Source of the DNA: Solibaculum_A intestinale
GTDB taxonomy: Bacteria; Bacillota; Clostridia; Oscillospirales; Acutalibacteraceae
Direction of reading: 5' to 3'
Assembly: GCF_040096205.1 (NCBI RefSeq)
Contig: NZ_JBBMFD010000003.1
Coordinates: forward strand, 91,068 to 155,067
DNA length: 64,000 bases
A program made the translations under genes and the position numbers. Position 1 is the first letter of the stretch. Each line of letters begins with the position of its first letter. Below the pieces are notes generated by a model. The model was not told where the DNA came from. It made no database searches and worked only from the letters and a program-made list of their open reading frames with translations. Below, in pieces: positions 32,497 through 40,962 of the stretch.

Positions 32497-32953
32497 TTGT
32501 ACCATGAAAAAAGAATTCTTTCCATTATGCTTACGCTGCTTCTGACCTTTTCGATGATACCTGCCGCTTCGTTGACCACTTACGCGGCAACAAGCGCCAC
32601 AACCAGTTCGTCTTCGTATTGCACGGTGAAAATCAGCCAGTCCCTTATCAACAAACGAGGCAAGCAATATGCCAATGTAAAAAATCAAGACTTACGATAT
32701 GAGCGGCTGGTATAACACCGGGGCCAAAGTTCGTATCACGCTGAGAGACGGCAATGGGAACTACATTTGCAGTTGGGTTGGCAAAGGTGGCGACACCCTG
32801 AAGCTTGGGGATGCCCACCATGTTTATCGCATCTATGTAAGTTACTACGATAACCCTGGAAACAACTTTATTTCGCAAGGAAATAGCTTTACCAACACAG
32901 GCGCATCGTATCAGTGGAAAATCTCTAACGCCAAAAACTGTAGCATTTCCTAG
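32497..32953 (+). pseudogene. Frameshifted small secreted protein
   Basis: Two pieces in different frames make one protein. The first encodes a clear signal peptide (RILSIMLTLLLTFSMIPAASLTTYA) and a short Ser/Thr stretch; the second begins within 32680-32700 and reads SGWYNTGAKVRITLRDGNG to 32953. The expected start ATG at 32504 is followed by six A, one short of the frame for MKKRILS; a second run of six A near 32678 has one too many. Either two single-base indels in A-runs broke the gene, the runs switch it on and off, or the assembly has errors there. A TTG at 32497 would bypass the first. No family recognised. Confidence 0.6.
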
Positions 32954-32982
32954 CCGATAGGCAATGAGAGGAGAAATTTAGA

Positions 32983-33279
32983 ATGACAAAACGCGAGCTC
33001 AAACAGGCATGGAAAAAGGAATGGAAGCAGAGCAAACCCGGGGTGTTTATTATGAAGGTGCTTTCGTATGTAGGGCTGGTCGTATCCATAGGCTTACTGG
33101 CCCTGGTCCCCAGTGCTTTTGGGAAGGAATGGAGCTTTAAATATCAATGGGGCTCCAAATTCTATATGATTGCAGTGGGAGCTTTGCTCCTTTCCATAGC
33201 AGTTCTTATCGCGGTGAAATGCGTATCCTTCACTTCCTGGAAAAAATATTTCGAAGAGCATAAGGGCCAGCTTATGTAA
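32983..33279 (+). CDS. Small two-helix membrane protein, unknown function
   Basis: A 98-residue protein with a charged N-terminus (TKRELKQAWKKEWKQSK), two hydrophobic helices at about residues 23-45 and 60-80, and a charged tail. A ribosome site GAGGAGA lies 12-15 nt upstream. It follows the broken secreted-protein gene by 29 nt and likely shares its promoter. The base composition of 32270-33280 is more AT-rich than the neighbours, hinting at a recent acquisition. Not recognised. Confidence 0.6.
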   Translation: MTKRELKQAWKKEWKQSKPGVFIMKVLSYVGLVVSIGLLALVPSAFGKEWSFKYQWGSKFYMIAVGALLLSIAVLIAVKCVSFTSWKKYFEEHKGQLM

Positions 33280-33292
33280 ACGGGTGGGGCTC

Positions 33293-35194
33293 CTACTTTT
33301 TGCCTTCGTAAGGGTGGGGCCTATTCCCCAACCCAGCGTGCCGCAGCTGGCCGGAAGCGCCGGTAAAGGGCGGAAGGACCAGCTGGTTTCCCTGCACCTC
33401 TACGCCGTGCATGGCCACCTGGGGAACAAAGCCCTGGGGCATGGAGACCGTGCGGGTCTGATCCCCGGCGTTGACGGCGGTGAACAAAGAGGTGCGCTTA
33501 CCGGTGCGCAGATAAGCGGCCACCGGCCCGTCGCAAGCCATGGGGACAAAGTCCCCGTCCGCCAAGCATGGGCAGGACCGTCTGAGCGCCCCCAGCTTCT
33601 GATACCAGCCGATGAGCGACCGGTCCTCATGCCCCCAGGGATAACAGCCCCGGTTGAAAGGGTCCCGATAGCCCTCCATCCCCGCCTCGTCCCCGTAATA
33701 GAGGCAAGGAATGCCCGGCAGGGTATATTGCAGCAGCGAGGCCAGCCGAAGGAGGATGAGCCCGTGGGCCCGCTGGCCCTCGGACAGGCTTTTCCCCGCC
33801 TGCCACTCTCGGCCGTACCCTTTGTCCGGTTCCCCAGCTAGGTAGGTGATCGCCCGTTCGGTGTCGTGGGTACCGATGTGGTTCATCAGCACCCGCAGGG
33901 CTGGGCGTGGATAGTTTTCACAGATGGAGAGCACCGCTTCCATCAAAAGGCCGCTATCCTTTGTGCGCAGATATTCCAAAACCCCCTGCCGGAAGGGGTA
34001 ATTCATCACGCTGTCCAGCTGTTCGCCCAGCAGAAATTTGCGGCGCGCCCCATAGCTTACCTTGTTGGACGCGTCCTCCCAAACCTCGCCCAAAATAAAG
34101 TTCTGGTCGCTTTCCTCTTTGACCGCGCGCCGAAACTCGTCTAAAAACCCGTCGGGCAGCTCGTCCGCCACGTCCAGCCGCCAGCCGGACGCACCCAACC
34201 GCAGCCATTTTTTCGCGATCCCCTCCTCGCCGCAGATAAAACGAAGAAAATCGGGGGATTCCTCCGTCACCTCCGGCAGGGTGGTAAAGCCCCACCAGCT
34301 CTGGTACTGGTCCGGCCACTTCTGAAACTTGTACCAGGGATAATAGGGGGATTCGGTGGTGTTGTACGCGCCGTTGGGCGGGTAGCGGCCTTCCCGGTTG
34401 AAATAGACCGAGTCCGACCCCGTATGGCTGAACACGCCGTCGAGCACAACGCGGATGCGGTACTGCTGGGCGGTGCTGCACAGGCGGGCGAAATCCTCCT
34501 CGCTGCCCAGAAGCGGGTCGATGCGGCTGTAATCCGCCGTGTCGTAGCGGTGGTTGGAATGGGATTCGAAGATGGGGTTGAGGTAAAGGCAGGTGACGCC
34601 CAGCGCCTGCAAATAGGGGAGCTTTTGCCGGATGCCCTCCAGGTCCCCGCCGAAAAAGTCGGAATTGGTGATCTTTCCCTCGCCGTTGGGGCGCCATTCC
34701 GGTTGTCCACCCCAGTCCTGCCGCAGGGTGCGCCCGGCGGGCAGATTCTCATGAGGCTTGCCGGACTTTGCAAACCGGTCGGGAAAGATCTGGTAGAGGA
34801 TTCCCCCTGCCATCCAGGAGGGAGTCTGGTAATCCGGGTCGTAGGCGGTCAGCTGCCAGAATTCCCCTTTTCCGAACTTGCCCTTTCCTCCCCGGTCCCG
34901 GTGGATTTCTTCCAGTCCCTTAGCCGTGTCGCACTCAAAGGAGTACCAGTAAAGGCTGATGCGGCTGGGGACGAAATCGCATTCCCACCACTCGTAGTCA
35001 AACCCTTCCATGCCGCACCAGAACAGGCCGTACACCTGAGCCTGCGTCTGGGAATCCTCCCGGATCACCAGGCGCACTCCGGAACAGTTCTTGCTGCGGG
35101 GGATGAGCACCTTAAAATGAACGTTCTGCCCGGCCTTGACCGCGCCAAAGGGAGAACGGTGAACAAGGCTGCGGGAATCAAAGGGACACAGCAT
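33293..35194 (-). CDS. GH13 family alpha-glucan hydrolase (neopullulanase/cyclomaltodextrinase-like)
   Basis: Cleaves alpha-1,4 (and possibly alpha-1,6) glucosidic bonds in the cytoplasm; no signal peptide is seen. 633 residues: an N-terminal beta domain (about 1-125), the barrel (GGILYQIFPDRFAKSG, VVLDGVFSHTG) with catalytic Asp341 (GWRLDVAD), Glu370 (ILGEVWED) and Asp444 (IGTHDTER), then a C-terminal beta domain. ATG 35194 is 9 nt after GAGGAG; a longer frame to 35347 is unsupported and overlaps the neighbour. No maltose transport genes nearby. Confidence 0.88.
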   Translation of the reverse strand: MLCPFDSRSLVHRSPFGAVKAGQNVHFKVLIPRSKNCSGVRLVIREDSQTQAQVYGLFWCGMEGFDYEWWECDFVPSRISLYWYSFECDTAKGLEEIHRDRGGKGKFGKGEFWQLTAYDPDYQTPSWMAGGILYQIFPDRFAKSGKPHENLPAGRTLRQDWGGQPEWRPNGEGKITNSDFFGGDLEGIRQKLPYLQALGVTCLYLNPIFESHSNHRYDTADYSRIDPLLGSEEDFARLCSTAQQYRIRVVLDGVFSHTGSDSVYFNREGRYPPNGAYNTTESPYYPWYKFQKWPDQYQSWWGFTTLPEVTEESPDFLRFICGEEGIAKKWLRLGASGWRLDVADELPDGFLDEFRRAVKEESDQNFILGEVWEDASNKVSYGARRKFLLGEQLDSVMNYPFRQGVLEYLRTKDSGLLMEAVLSICENYPRPALRVLMNHIGTHDTERAITYLAGEPDKGYGREWQAGKSLSEGQRAHGLILLRLASLLQYTLPGIPCLYYGDEAGMEGYRDPFNRGCYPWGHEDRSLIGWYQKLGALRRSCPCLADGDFVPMACDGPVAAYLRTGKRTSLFTAVNAGDQTRTVSMPQGFVPQVAMHGVEVQGNQLVLPPFTGASGQLRHAGLGNRPHPYEGKK

Positions 35195-35228
35195 CCAAAC
35201 ACACTCCTCAAGTTCATGAAAAAGGATT

Positions 35229-35256
35229 GGCTGGGGCGGCGTTAGCCGCCCCAGCC
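35229..35256 (-). terminator. Intrinsic terminator of the Nudix gene
   Basis: Perfect 12-bp stem GGCTGGGGCGGC / GCCGCCCCAGCC with loop GTTA; on the minus strand AATCCTTTTT follows. Confidence 0.7.
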
Positions 35257-35283
35257 CGTCGATGGCACAAAGGGAGCGCAGGC

Positions 35284-35847
35284 TTATTCCTCCTGCCCGA
35301 AAAAGGAAACCCCTTGCTGCAGCAGAAGGGTCAGCTTCATGATGCACACCTGGGTTTTTGCGTCGGTGATTTCACCGGACAGGCACATCTGCACCGCCTG
35401 CTCCAGCGGGACCTTGACCGGCTCGACAAATTCGTCCTGATCGGGGCGAGGTGCGGTAAAATGGGAAATTTTCGCCCCGTACATATAGATGGTTTCGCCG
35501 CAGTAGCCGGGGGTGGGCAGCATGAGCCCCAAATCCCGGTAACAGACGGCTACGCCGCCTGTTTCCTCCAAAAGCTCCCGTTTGCCGCCCTCCAGGGGGT
35601 CTTCTCCTTTTTCCAGCTTGCCTGCCGGAACCTCCAGCAGAATCTTGCGGTGAGGATAGCGAAACTGGCGCACCAGTAAAATTTCCCCTTCCTTGGTCAG
35701 CGCCCCTACGCACACGCCGCCCGTGTGCTCAACCACTTCCCGCTGGGCGGGCTTGCCGTTGGGAAGGAGAACCTGGTCGACCCGGGTGTTGATCACCCGG
35801 CCTTTGAACTTATATTCCTGACTGACGGTGGTTTCCATGAATTCCAT
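35284..35847 (-). CDS. nudF: Nudix hydrolase, ADP-ribose pyrophosphatase type
   Basis: Splits ADP-ribose or similar sugar nucleotides. The 187-residue protein carries the full Nudix box G-x5-E-x7-REL-x-EE-x-GG within residues about 75-97 (GKLEKGEDP then RELLEETGG). The region EVPAGKLE just before it and ILLVRQFRYPHRK are typical of the ADP-ribose group. AGGAGG lies 5 nt before the ATG at 35847. Own promoter and terminator. Confidence 0.88.
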   Translation of the reverse strand: MEFMETTVSQEYKFKGRVINTRVDQVLLPNGKPAQREVVEHTGGVCVGALTKEGEILLVRQFRYPHRKILLEVPAGKLEKGEDPLEGGKRELLEETGGVAVCYRDLGLMLPTPGYCGETIYMYGAKISHFTAPRPDQDEFVEPVKVPLEQAVQMCLSGEITDAKTQVCIMKLTLLLQQGVSFFGQEE

Positions 35848-35894
35848 GACTGCCTCCTACGCATACGCTGGGGCCTTTTGCCCCGAATGATTCT

Positions 35895-35923
35895 ATTATA
35901 CGCGCAAAACCTGTAAAAACCAA
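35895..35923 (-). promoter_or_regulatory. Promoter of the Nudix gene
   Basis: On the minus strand TTGGTT (35923-35918), 17 bp, TATAAT (35900-35895). Confidence 0.6.
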
Positions 35924-36030
35924 GAGATAGAAGCAGGATTGAACAAAGGAATCTGTTTTGGAATGGCGATGGCGTGAGACGAGGGAAAATCTGTTCATGA
36001 AATTGTAGGGAATTTGTAACCGGGATGCCG

Positions 36031-36059
36031 TTGCAATTTCCCAATGGCAATGGTAGTAT
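36031..36059 (+). promoter_or_regulatory. Promoter of the deacetylase lipoprotein gene
   Basis: TTGCAA (36031-36036), 17 bp, TAGTAT (36054-36059), about 47 nt before the start of the lipoprotein gene. Confidence 0.6.
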
Positions 36060-36112
36060 GGTAGACATAATTGCGCAATCATGATGACTTTTGAGAGTGA
36101 AGAGGGAGACAA

Positions 36113-37549
36113 ATGCGAAAACAGGTCCTTAGCACGCTGCTTGCGGCGATCCTGCTGCTCACCATTCTGGCCGGCTGCAACAAAGACCCGGTGTCTACCC
36201 CGGTGGCGGGCCCGGTTTCCTCTCAGGAGGATAGCAGTTCCTCGTCCTCGGATTCTTCCGTGCTGTCCCAATCCTCCGCAACCCCACAGATCATCGGAGA
36301 GGACGACGGGGTGCGCATCATCCGCTACCGGGAGGAATCGGACGAATGCTACATCCATGTGCTGTACGGCGCGTTCAAGGTCAAAGAGCTGGACGCCATG
36401 GTCAAAGATGAGGTCTATCGGCGGATTGACCGGTTCCAGCAGCGCCTATCATCCGCTCTGAGCGAGACCAGTCGCAACGACACCTATCTGACCATGCAGT
36501 ACGACCAGGTGCGGTACGATTCCGATACCGTCACGCTGGCTTTTGAAAGCAACGAAATGTGCTTGGGGCAGTTTATCCACGATTCCTTTACCTTCTGTGT
36601 AAACACCAGTACCGGCGAACGCAAATATCTGAGGGACTTTGTGGACTTTGACGCGGCAAAGGAATTTTTGGTAGAGCAGTCGGTGCAGACAGTCCTCAAA
36701 CAGTATCCTCAGCTGGAAGAAGGCTATGTAAGGGATAAGATTGACGCGAACCTCAAGGACACCTCGGATTTTACCGTTGAACCGGACACCCTTACTCTGC
36801 TTTTCGACGCGGATTTGTTCGGCATGACCCAATACGGTGTGACCATCCAGGTGCCCATCTCCCGTGGAGAGATCGACGCCTATCTCAAAGAAAAAAAGGA
36901 GGCGGAGAAGTCCCAAAGCCAAACGCCCCAGGAACCGCCCGCCCAGCCGCCTGCCGAACCACCCGCCAGCACCCCAACTCCGCCAGCACAGGGGGACAAG
37001 GTGGTCTGCCTGACCTTTGACGACGGCCCTCATCCCACCAACACCCCCGCCCTGCTGGACCTGCTGGGCCAGTACCAGGCGAAGGCCACCTTCTTCGTGG
37101 TGGGCAGCCGGGCGGAGCAGCATGGTCAGGTGCTCAGCCGGGCCGCAGCTGAGGGGCATGCTATAGGCAACCACACCTACAGCCACGCGAACCTGACTAA
37201 GCTTTCCGAGGCGGACAAGCTCGCCCAGGTGGCGAACGCAGCCCAAGCCATTGAGAACGCCTGCGGTGTTTCTCCTAAGCTCATCCGCCCGCCTTACGGC
37301 GCCCGGGCGCCGGGGGAAACGGAAATTGCCGGTGAGGTCGTCACCCTCTGGGATGTGGATCCGCAAGACTGGAAATACAAAGATTCACAGCGGGTGGCCT
37401 CCCATATCCTTTCTCATGTACAAAGCGGTTCGATTGTATTGCTGCACGATCTGTACGCTACCTCGGTGGAGGCGGCCGGGATCGTTTTGCAGCAGCTTTC
37501 CGCCCAGGGCTACCGGTTTATCACGGTGGAAGAGCTGTGGGGGATGTAA
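36113..37549 (+). CDS. Polysaccharide deacetylase lipoprotein (PdaC-like)
   Basis: Outer-surface enzyme that removes acetyl groups from peptidoglycan or exopolysaccharide. It has a lipoprotein signal peptide with lipobox LAGC (Cys22), a Ser-rich linker (about 35-60), a DUF4163/DUF3298-like domain (about 65-260), a Pro-rich linker (EPPAQPPAEPPAS) and a NodB catalytic domain with TFDDGP, HTYSH, RPPYG and LLHD motifs. The domain order is that of Bacillus PdaC. 478 residues. Single gene between its own promoter and terminator. Whether it acts on the wall or on the polymer of the 4-10 kb operon is open. Confidence 0.9.
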   Translation: MRKQVLSTLLAAILLLTILAGCNKDPVSTPVAGPVSSQEDSSSSSSDSSVLSQSSATPQIIGEDDGVRIIRYREESDECYIHVLYGAFKVKELDAMVKDEVYRRIDRFQQRLSSALSETSRNDTYLTMQYDQVRYDSDTVTLAFESNEMCLGQFIHDSFTFCVNTSTGERKYLRDFVDFDAAKEFLVEQSVQTVLKQYPQLEEGYVRDKIDANLKDTSDFTVEPDTLTLLFDADLFGMTQYGVTIQVPISRGEIDAYLKEKKEAEKSQSQTPQEPPAQPPAEPPASTPTPPAQGDKVVCLTFDDGPHPTNTPALLDLLGQYQAKATFFVVGSRAEQHGQVLSRAAAEGHAIGNHTYSHANLTKLSEADKLAQVANAAQAIENACGVSPKLIRPPYGARAPGETEIAGEVVTLWDVDPQDWKYKDSQRVASHILSHVQSGSIVLLHDLYATSVEAAGIVLQQLSAQGYRFITVEELWGM

Positions 37550-37600
37550 CAAGCAAAAGGACCGGCGTCCAAAAGAGAAGTTCCAATCCGATACAAAGGA

Positions 37601-37643
37601 AGCCGGCCAAAACGTGTGTTACCACGTTCTGACCGGCTTTTTC
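37601..37643 (+). terminator. Intrinsic terminator of the deacetylase gene
   Basis: AGCCGGCCAAAACGTG and CACGTTCTGACCGGCT pair with two mismatches and a 6-nt loop, followed by TTTTTC. Confidence 0.75.
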
Positions 37644-37714
37644 TTATCGTCGCCGCTCGGAAGGATCCCCATCGTTCCGGTGGCACCGTGCCCATTCAGG
37701 AACCTTCTGCCGCT

Positions 37715-37990
37715 CTATCCCAGCGAGCGGACCAACTGCATGTCGTGCAGAATGTCCCAGAAAGTGGTTGGCGTTACCTGACTGCGCGCCAACAAGTGCA
37801 AGAATTCCAGCGCATCGTCGGAAGACATTACCATGTTATGGATTTCCTCCCGTTCCTCACTTCCGTCGGGATGATACAAGATCACCTCAAAACAGAATTC
37901 GCTGGGACGTTCTTCGGTGACCAGGTAGTCCACCCGGATACACCTTTTCTCGGAAATGATGCACTGCTTTAACTTGTGATGCATTTTCAT
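37715..37990 (-). CDS. DUF6514-like protein of unknown function
   Basis: A 91-residue soluble protein: an N-terminal beta-rich part (IRVDYLVTEERPSEFCFEVILYHPDG) and a helical C-terminus with DDALEFLHLLARSQVTPTTFWDILHDM. The pattern resembles DUF6514, a family without known function in Clostridia. ATG 37990 is used as start (GGAGGAGGAG upstream). A palindrome of the TGTGA-N7-TCACA type (38014-38030) lies just downstream of a TATAAT at 38042-38047, placed like a repressor site. Confidence 0.65.
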   Translation of the reverse strand: MKMHHKLKQCIISEKRCIRVDYLVTEERPSEFCFEVILYHPDGSEEREEIHNMVMSSDDALEFLHLLARSQVTPTTFWDILHDMQLVRSLG

Positions 37991-38013
37991 CACGCTCCTC
38001 CTCCATTTGATAA

Positions 38014-38030
38014 TGTGAAAATATGTCACA
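38014..38030. promoter_or_regulatory. Single TGTGAA-N5-GTCACA palindrome
   Basis: AATGTGA and TCACATT surround AAATATG (38012-38032). The core has one mismatch to the TGTGAA-N5-TTCACA unit of the arrays at 28444 and 45521, with the same N7 spacing between TGTGA and TCACA. It sits between a TATAAT and the DUF6514 gene start, so it may be a working operator of that palindrome's binding protein. Confidence 0.5.
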
Positions 38031-38175
38031 TTTCGATATCTATTATACTATAATTTTGTGAATTTGAAACTATTACGCTTGACTTCTTTTCTGTGGATAC
38101 GGAAGAATTTGTTGTACGGACGGGCCAAATCAACAGCAGGTCATTTTCGTGAGTCAAAATCCAATATTTTCTACG

Positions 38176-40650
38176 TCAAGTGTTGAAAACTTCCACCAAA
38201 GTTACTTCGTGCGGGTCTAAAGTTAGTATGATTTTTGCCTGTCCATCAAAACTGACGGTTTTAATCTTGACATCCGGAGCGGCTTTGGCGCGAAGGATCT
38301 GGATATCACAGGGATGGCAATAGGTGGGCGCGCCCATCTTCAGCCATGCGTCGTAGCCGGACCCGTATTCCCGGTTGACCCGGTACCGTTTCATCCGATA
38401 GGTGCCGTTAACCCCGTTGAGGAGGAACGTAAAGGTTTTGGACATCTCCGTCGGAAAGATACCGTAGCGCTCGGTTTTGGTAAAGCCGTCCAGCTTCAGG
38501 GAGGCAAACGCCGCGTCGTAATGGCAGTAGTTCCAGCAGAGAATTTGGTAACAGCCGTCGTCGCTGGTGGTGATAATATGGTTATCGCTCACGGAAAGAA
38601 CGGTATCGCCCAGACGCGTGAGCAGCCAGATGGCGTTATAGGAGCTTTTTTTGATGCCGCTTTCCGAGAGCATACCGCTGCCGCCGTAAAATCCGTCGGG
38701 CATGATGCTGGTTCCCAGAATGCGGATGTCGGTGAAGTTGGAAAAGCTGACCGAGGAGGCAAGCTCGCTGAACGCAATCATATTTTTGACAATAAAGGGC
38801 CCCATATAGCTGATATCATGAAGCAGATCGTCCGGGAACAGTGTGGTGTTGAAACGGCTGATTTGTACGGGAAGGGTGTTCAGGCCCAGCCGGTCCATTT
38901 CCTGTCGGATGGCGGCAACGTGCCGAACCGGCGCGTTTTCGTCACCCAAGGCAAACTTGTTGCACTTGCAAAGCTCTTTCATGGTGGTAGGCCACAGATT
39001 TATGGCCTCTTCCATGCGTACGCCGTCTGCCAGCACCACCTGAGTGACGTTCCATCCCAGGAAATCCAGCGTCACATCCTCCCGGCGCATGTAGGCGGCG
39101 AATCCTTCCAGCCAGCCGTTATAACAGCTCGCCAGGCTGATGCCGCTGCATCCCACTTGTATGTTGCGGTCGAAGGATTTGACTGTGTAAAAGGTGCGGC
39201 AAAACAATTCGTAGAAGCTTTCCTTTGTTCCGGCCCAGTACCGTTTGGAATCGGGCGAGTTCCAAATGGCGAACTGCCATTCGGTTACCCGGCGTTTACC
39301 ATACCGGTCGATGAGATGGTGCATCAGGCCACGGATCATATCAATCCAGTAATTTAGGTTTTTCGGAGGGCTGGCTCCGCCCAGCGACGTATCCGCCGCC
39401 AAACGAATGGAGGTCTGTCCCAGCTCAATCACGGGCTTTACGCCCATGGGAACCACCGTGTCAAGCAGCTTGTCCACCAGGGTATAATCGAACATAGGCG
39501 AGCTGCCTGGCGACTCGTTGTATACCCGCATGTAGTAATTGAGCATATTGCCGCAGTAGATGTAGTCATATTGGATTTCCTGCAAAAGAGAGGCAAACTG
39601 CTCTTTCCAGGCGTGACCCAGCCCGTCGCTGGCGTGCTCGAAGATGCATATCTTGTTCCAGACCTTATGTAAAGGCTTGCCGCGGTCGTATACGTTGAGT
39701 ATAATTTTATGAGGTGTTTCCACCAGCGGGGTGGACGGTTTGGGATGATAATGAAGCTTGCGCAGAATATCGTCGAGCATATCCGCGTCGAAATAGTGCT
39801 CCTCGCGCAGCTTGTGCCGGGCCAGCATGTTGACGGAATTTTTCCGATAATGGGTAGGCGTTTCGCCGTAAATATCACGGAAGGCTTTGTAATAGGCGGC
39901 CACCGTGGTGAACCCATGCTTTTGGGAAATCGCCAGAATGGTGGCCTTGGTGTCCAGCAGGTCGTGCAGGCTCATGCGTACCCGGACGCTGTTGATATAC
40001 TGGGAGATGGGCATGCCGACTCGTTTGTGAAACAGCCGGGACAGGTACTGGGGATTGAGACAGGCTACTGAAGCCAGCGTGTCCAGCGACCATTCGGACA
40101 GGTAGTTTTTATCGATGTAATCGAGCACTACGCTCAGCGGGTCATCCGGTTTTAGAGACAGGGCCGCCGAACGCCTTTCGGTTTCCTGAAAGGATTTTGC
40201 CAGCTGCTGGATGAGAAGATTGCATAAATTCAGCAGCGTCAGCGCGTAGCCGTCCTTTTGGGTGGAGGCCTCCATCAGCATTTCGGCGTAAAGCTGATAA
40301 ACGTTGTCCAGGTCCTCGTCGGTGGCGGTGGGCGCCTGCAGGGAAAAGGTCATCGTTTTCAGTTCCGGCCAAACGTCGTAGTAGTTTTTCATGTCGATGC
40401 GCAGCAAGAGAATGAGCGCATCCCCTTGCCGGACAGTGACGTGATGCATTTGCATGGGATTGACAATTTGCAGCTGGCCCACCTTCATGTCGATGGAATT
40501 TTCACTGGTAGTAAGGGTTGTTTCACCGGCTAAGGGCAGGAGAATATTCAATTCGTGATGGCAATGCCATGTTCCGTTGAAGCTTGTGACACAATAGATG
40601 CGAAAAGGCAGACGAGAAGAAAAGCTCAGAAGTTCGTGCATGGCGTTCAC
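38176..40650 (-). CDS. AraC-type regulator fused to an inactive GH39-like domain
   Basis: Residues 1-100 form a cupin-type sensor (HCHHELNILLPLAGE). Residues about 170-270 are an AraC double helix-turn-helix (WSLDTLASVACLNPQYLSRLF, ILAISQKHGFTTVAAYYKAF). Residues about 320-820 resemble a GH39 beta-xylosidase barrel plus beta domain. The acid/base motif, normally WNEP, reads WNSP (Ser465), and the nucleophile motif, normally TEFN, reads SRFN (Arg599). Both catalytic Glu are missing, so this part probably binds a sugar rather than cutting it. GTG 40650 has the best ribosome site (AAGGGGGTGAT); ATG 40641 is an alternative. Target genes unknown. Confidence 0.85.
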   Translation of the reverse strand: MNAMHELLSFSSRLPFRIYCVTSFNGTWHCHHELNILLPLAGETTLTTSENSIDMKVGQLQIVNPMQMHHVTVRQGDALILLLRIDMKNYYDVWPELKTMTFSLQAPTATDEDLDNVYQLYAEMLMEASTQKDGYALTLLNLCNLLIQQLAKSFQETERRSAALSLKPDDPLSVVLDYIDKNYLSEWSLDTLASVACLNPQYLSRLFHKRVGMPISQYINSVRVRMSLHDLLDTKATILAISQKHGFTTVAAYYKAFRDIYGETPTHYRKNSVNMLARHKLREEHYFDADMLDDILRKLHYHPKPSTPLVETPHKIILNVYDRGKPLHKVWNKICIFEHASDGLGHAWKEQFASLLQEIQYDYIYCGNMLNYYMRVYNESPGSSPMFDYTLVDKLLDTVVPMGVKPVIELGQTSIRLAADTSLGGASPPKNLNYWIDMIRGLMHHLIDRYGKRRVTEWQFAIWNSPDSKRYWAGTKESFYELFCRTFYTVKSFDRNIQVGCSGISLASCYNGWLEGFAAYMRREDVTLDFLGWNVTQVVLADGVRMEEAINLWPTTMKELCKCNKFALGDENAPVRHVAAIRQEMDRLGLNTLPVQISRFNTTLFPDDLLHDISYMGPFIVKNMIAFSELASSVSFSNFTDIRILGTSIMPDGFYGGSGMLSESGIKKSSYNAIWLLTRLGDTVLSVSDNHIITTSDDGCYQILCWNYCHYDAAFASLKLDGFTKTERYGIFPTEMSKTFTFLLNGVNGTYRMKRYRVNREYGSGYDAWLKMGAPTYCHPCDIQILRAKAAPDVKIKTVSFDGQAKIILTLDPHEVTLVEVFNT

Positions 40651-40962
40651 ATCATCACCCCCTTCGATTCGTTGGCTCAAAGCCCGCCGGTTCGCAAAAA
40701 AACAGCAGGAAGCTTGAAACCAGAATTGTAAAATATTCTATAATATAAACAGTAATTCATTGAATTTCAAGATTATACCTGTTAAAAGAAAACGAAGTCA
40801 GCACCCCTTTCGTAAGAAGGCTTTCATTTTTGTGACGCCTCATTCCAATGAAGCGCCTATAGGCCGGATGCCGATTCCGCTCGCATCCGGTGAAAAGCGG
40901 GTCTTCCGGAAGGCCGCGTGTCCGGCCGTTCTGTTTAACAGACCGGGCGGCAATCCACCCAC

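Noticed and set aside
38176..40650. Active beta-xylosidase
   Set aside because: Both expected catalytic Glu positions are occupied by Ser and Arg, and the protein starts with a sensor and DNA-binding domains.
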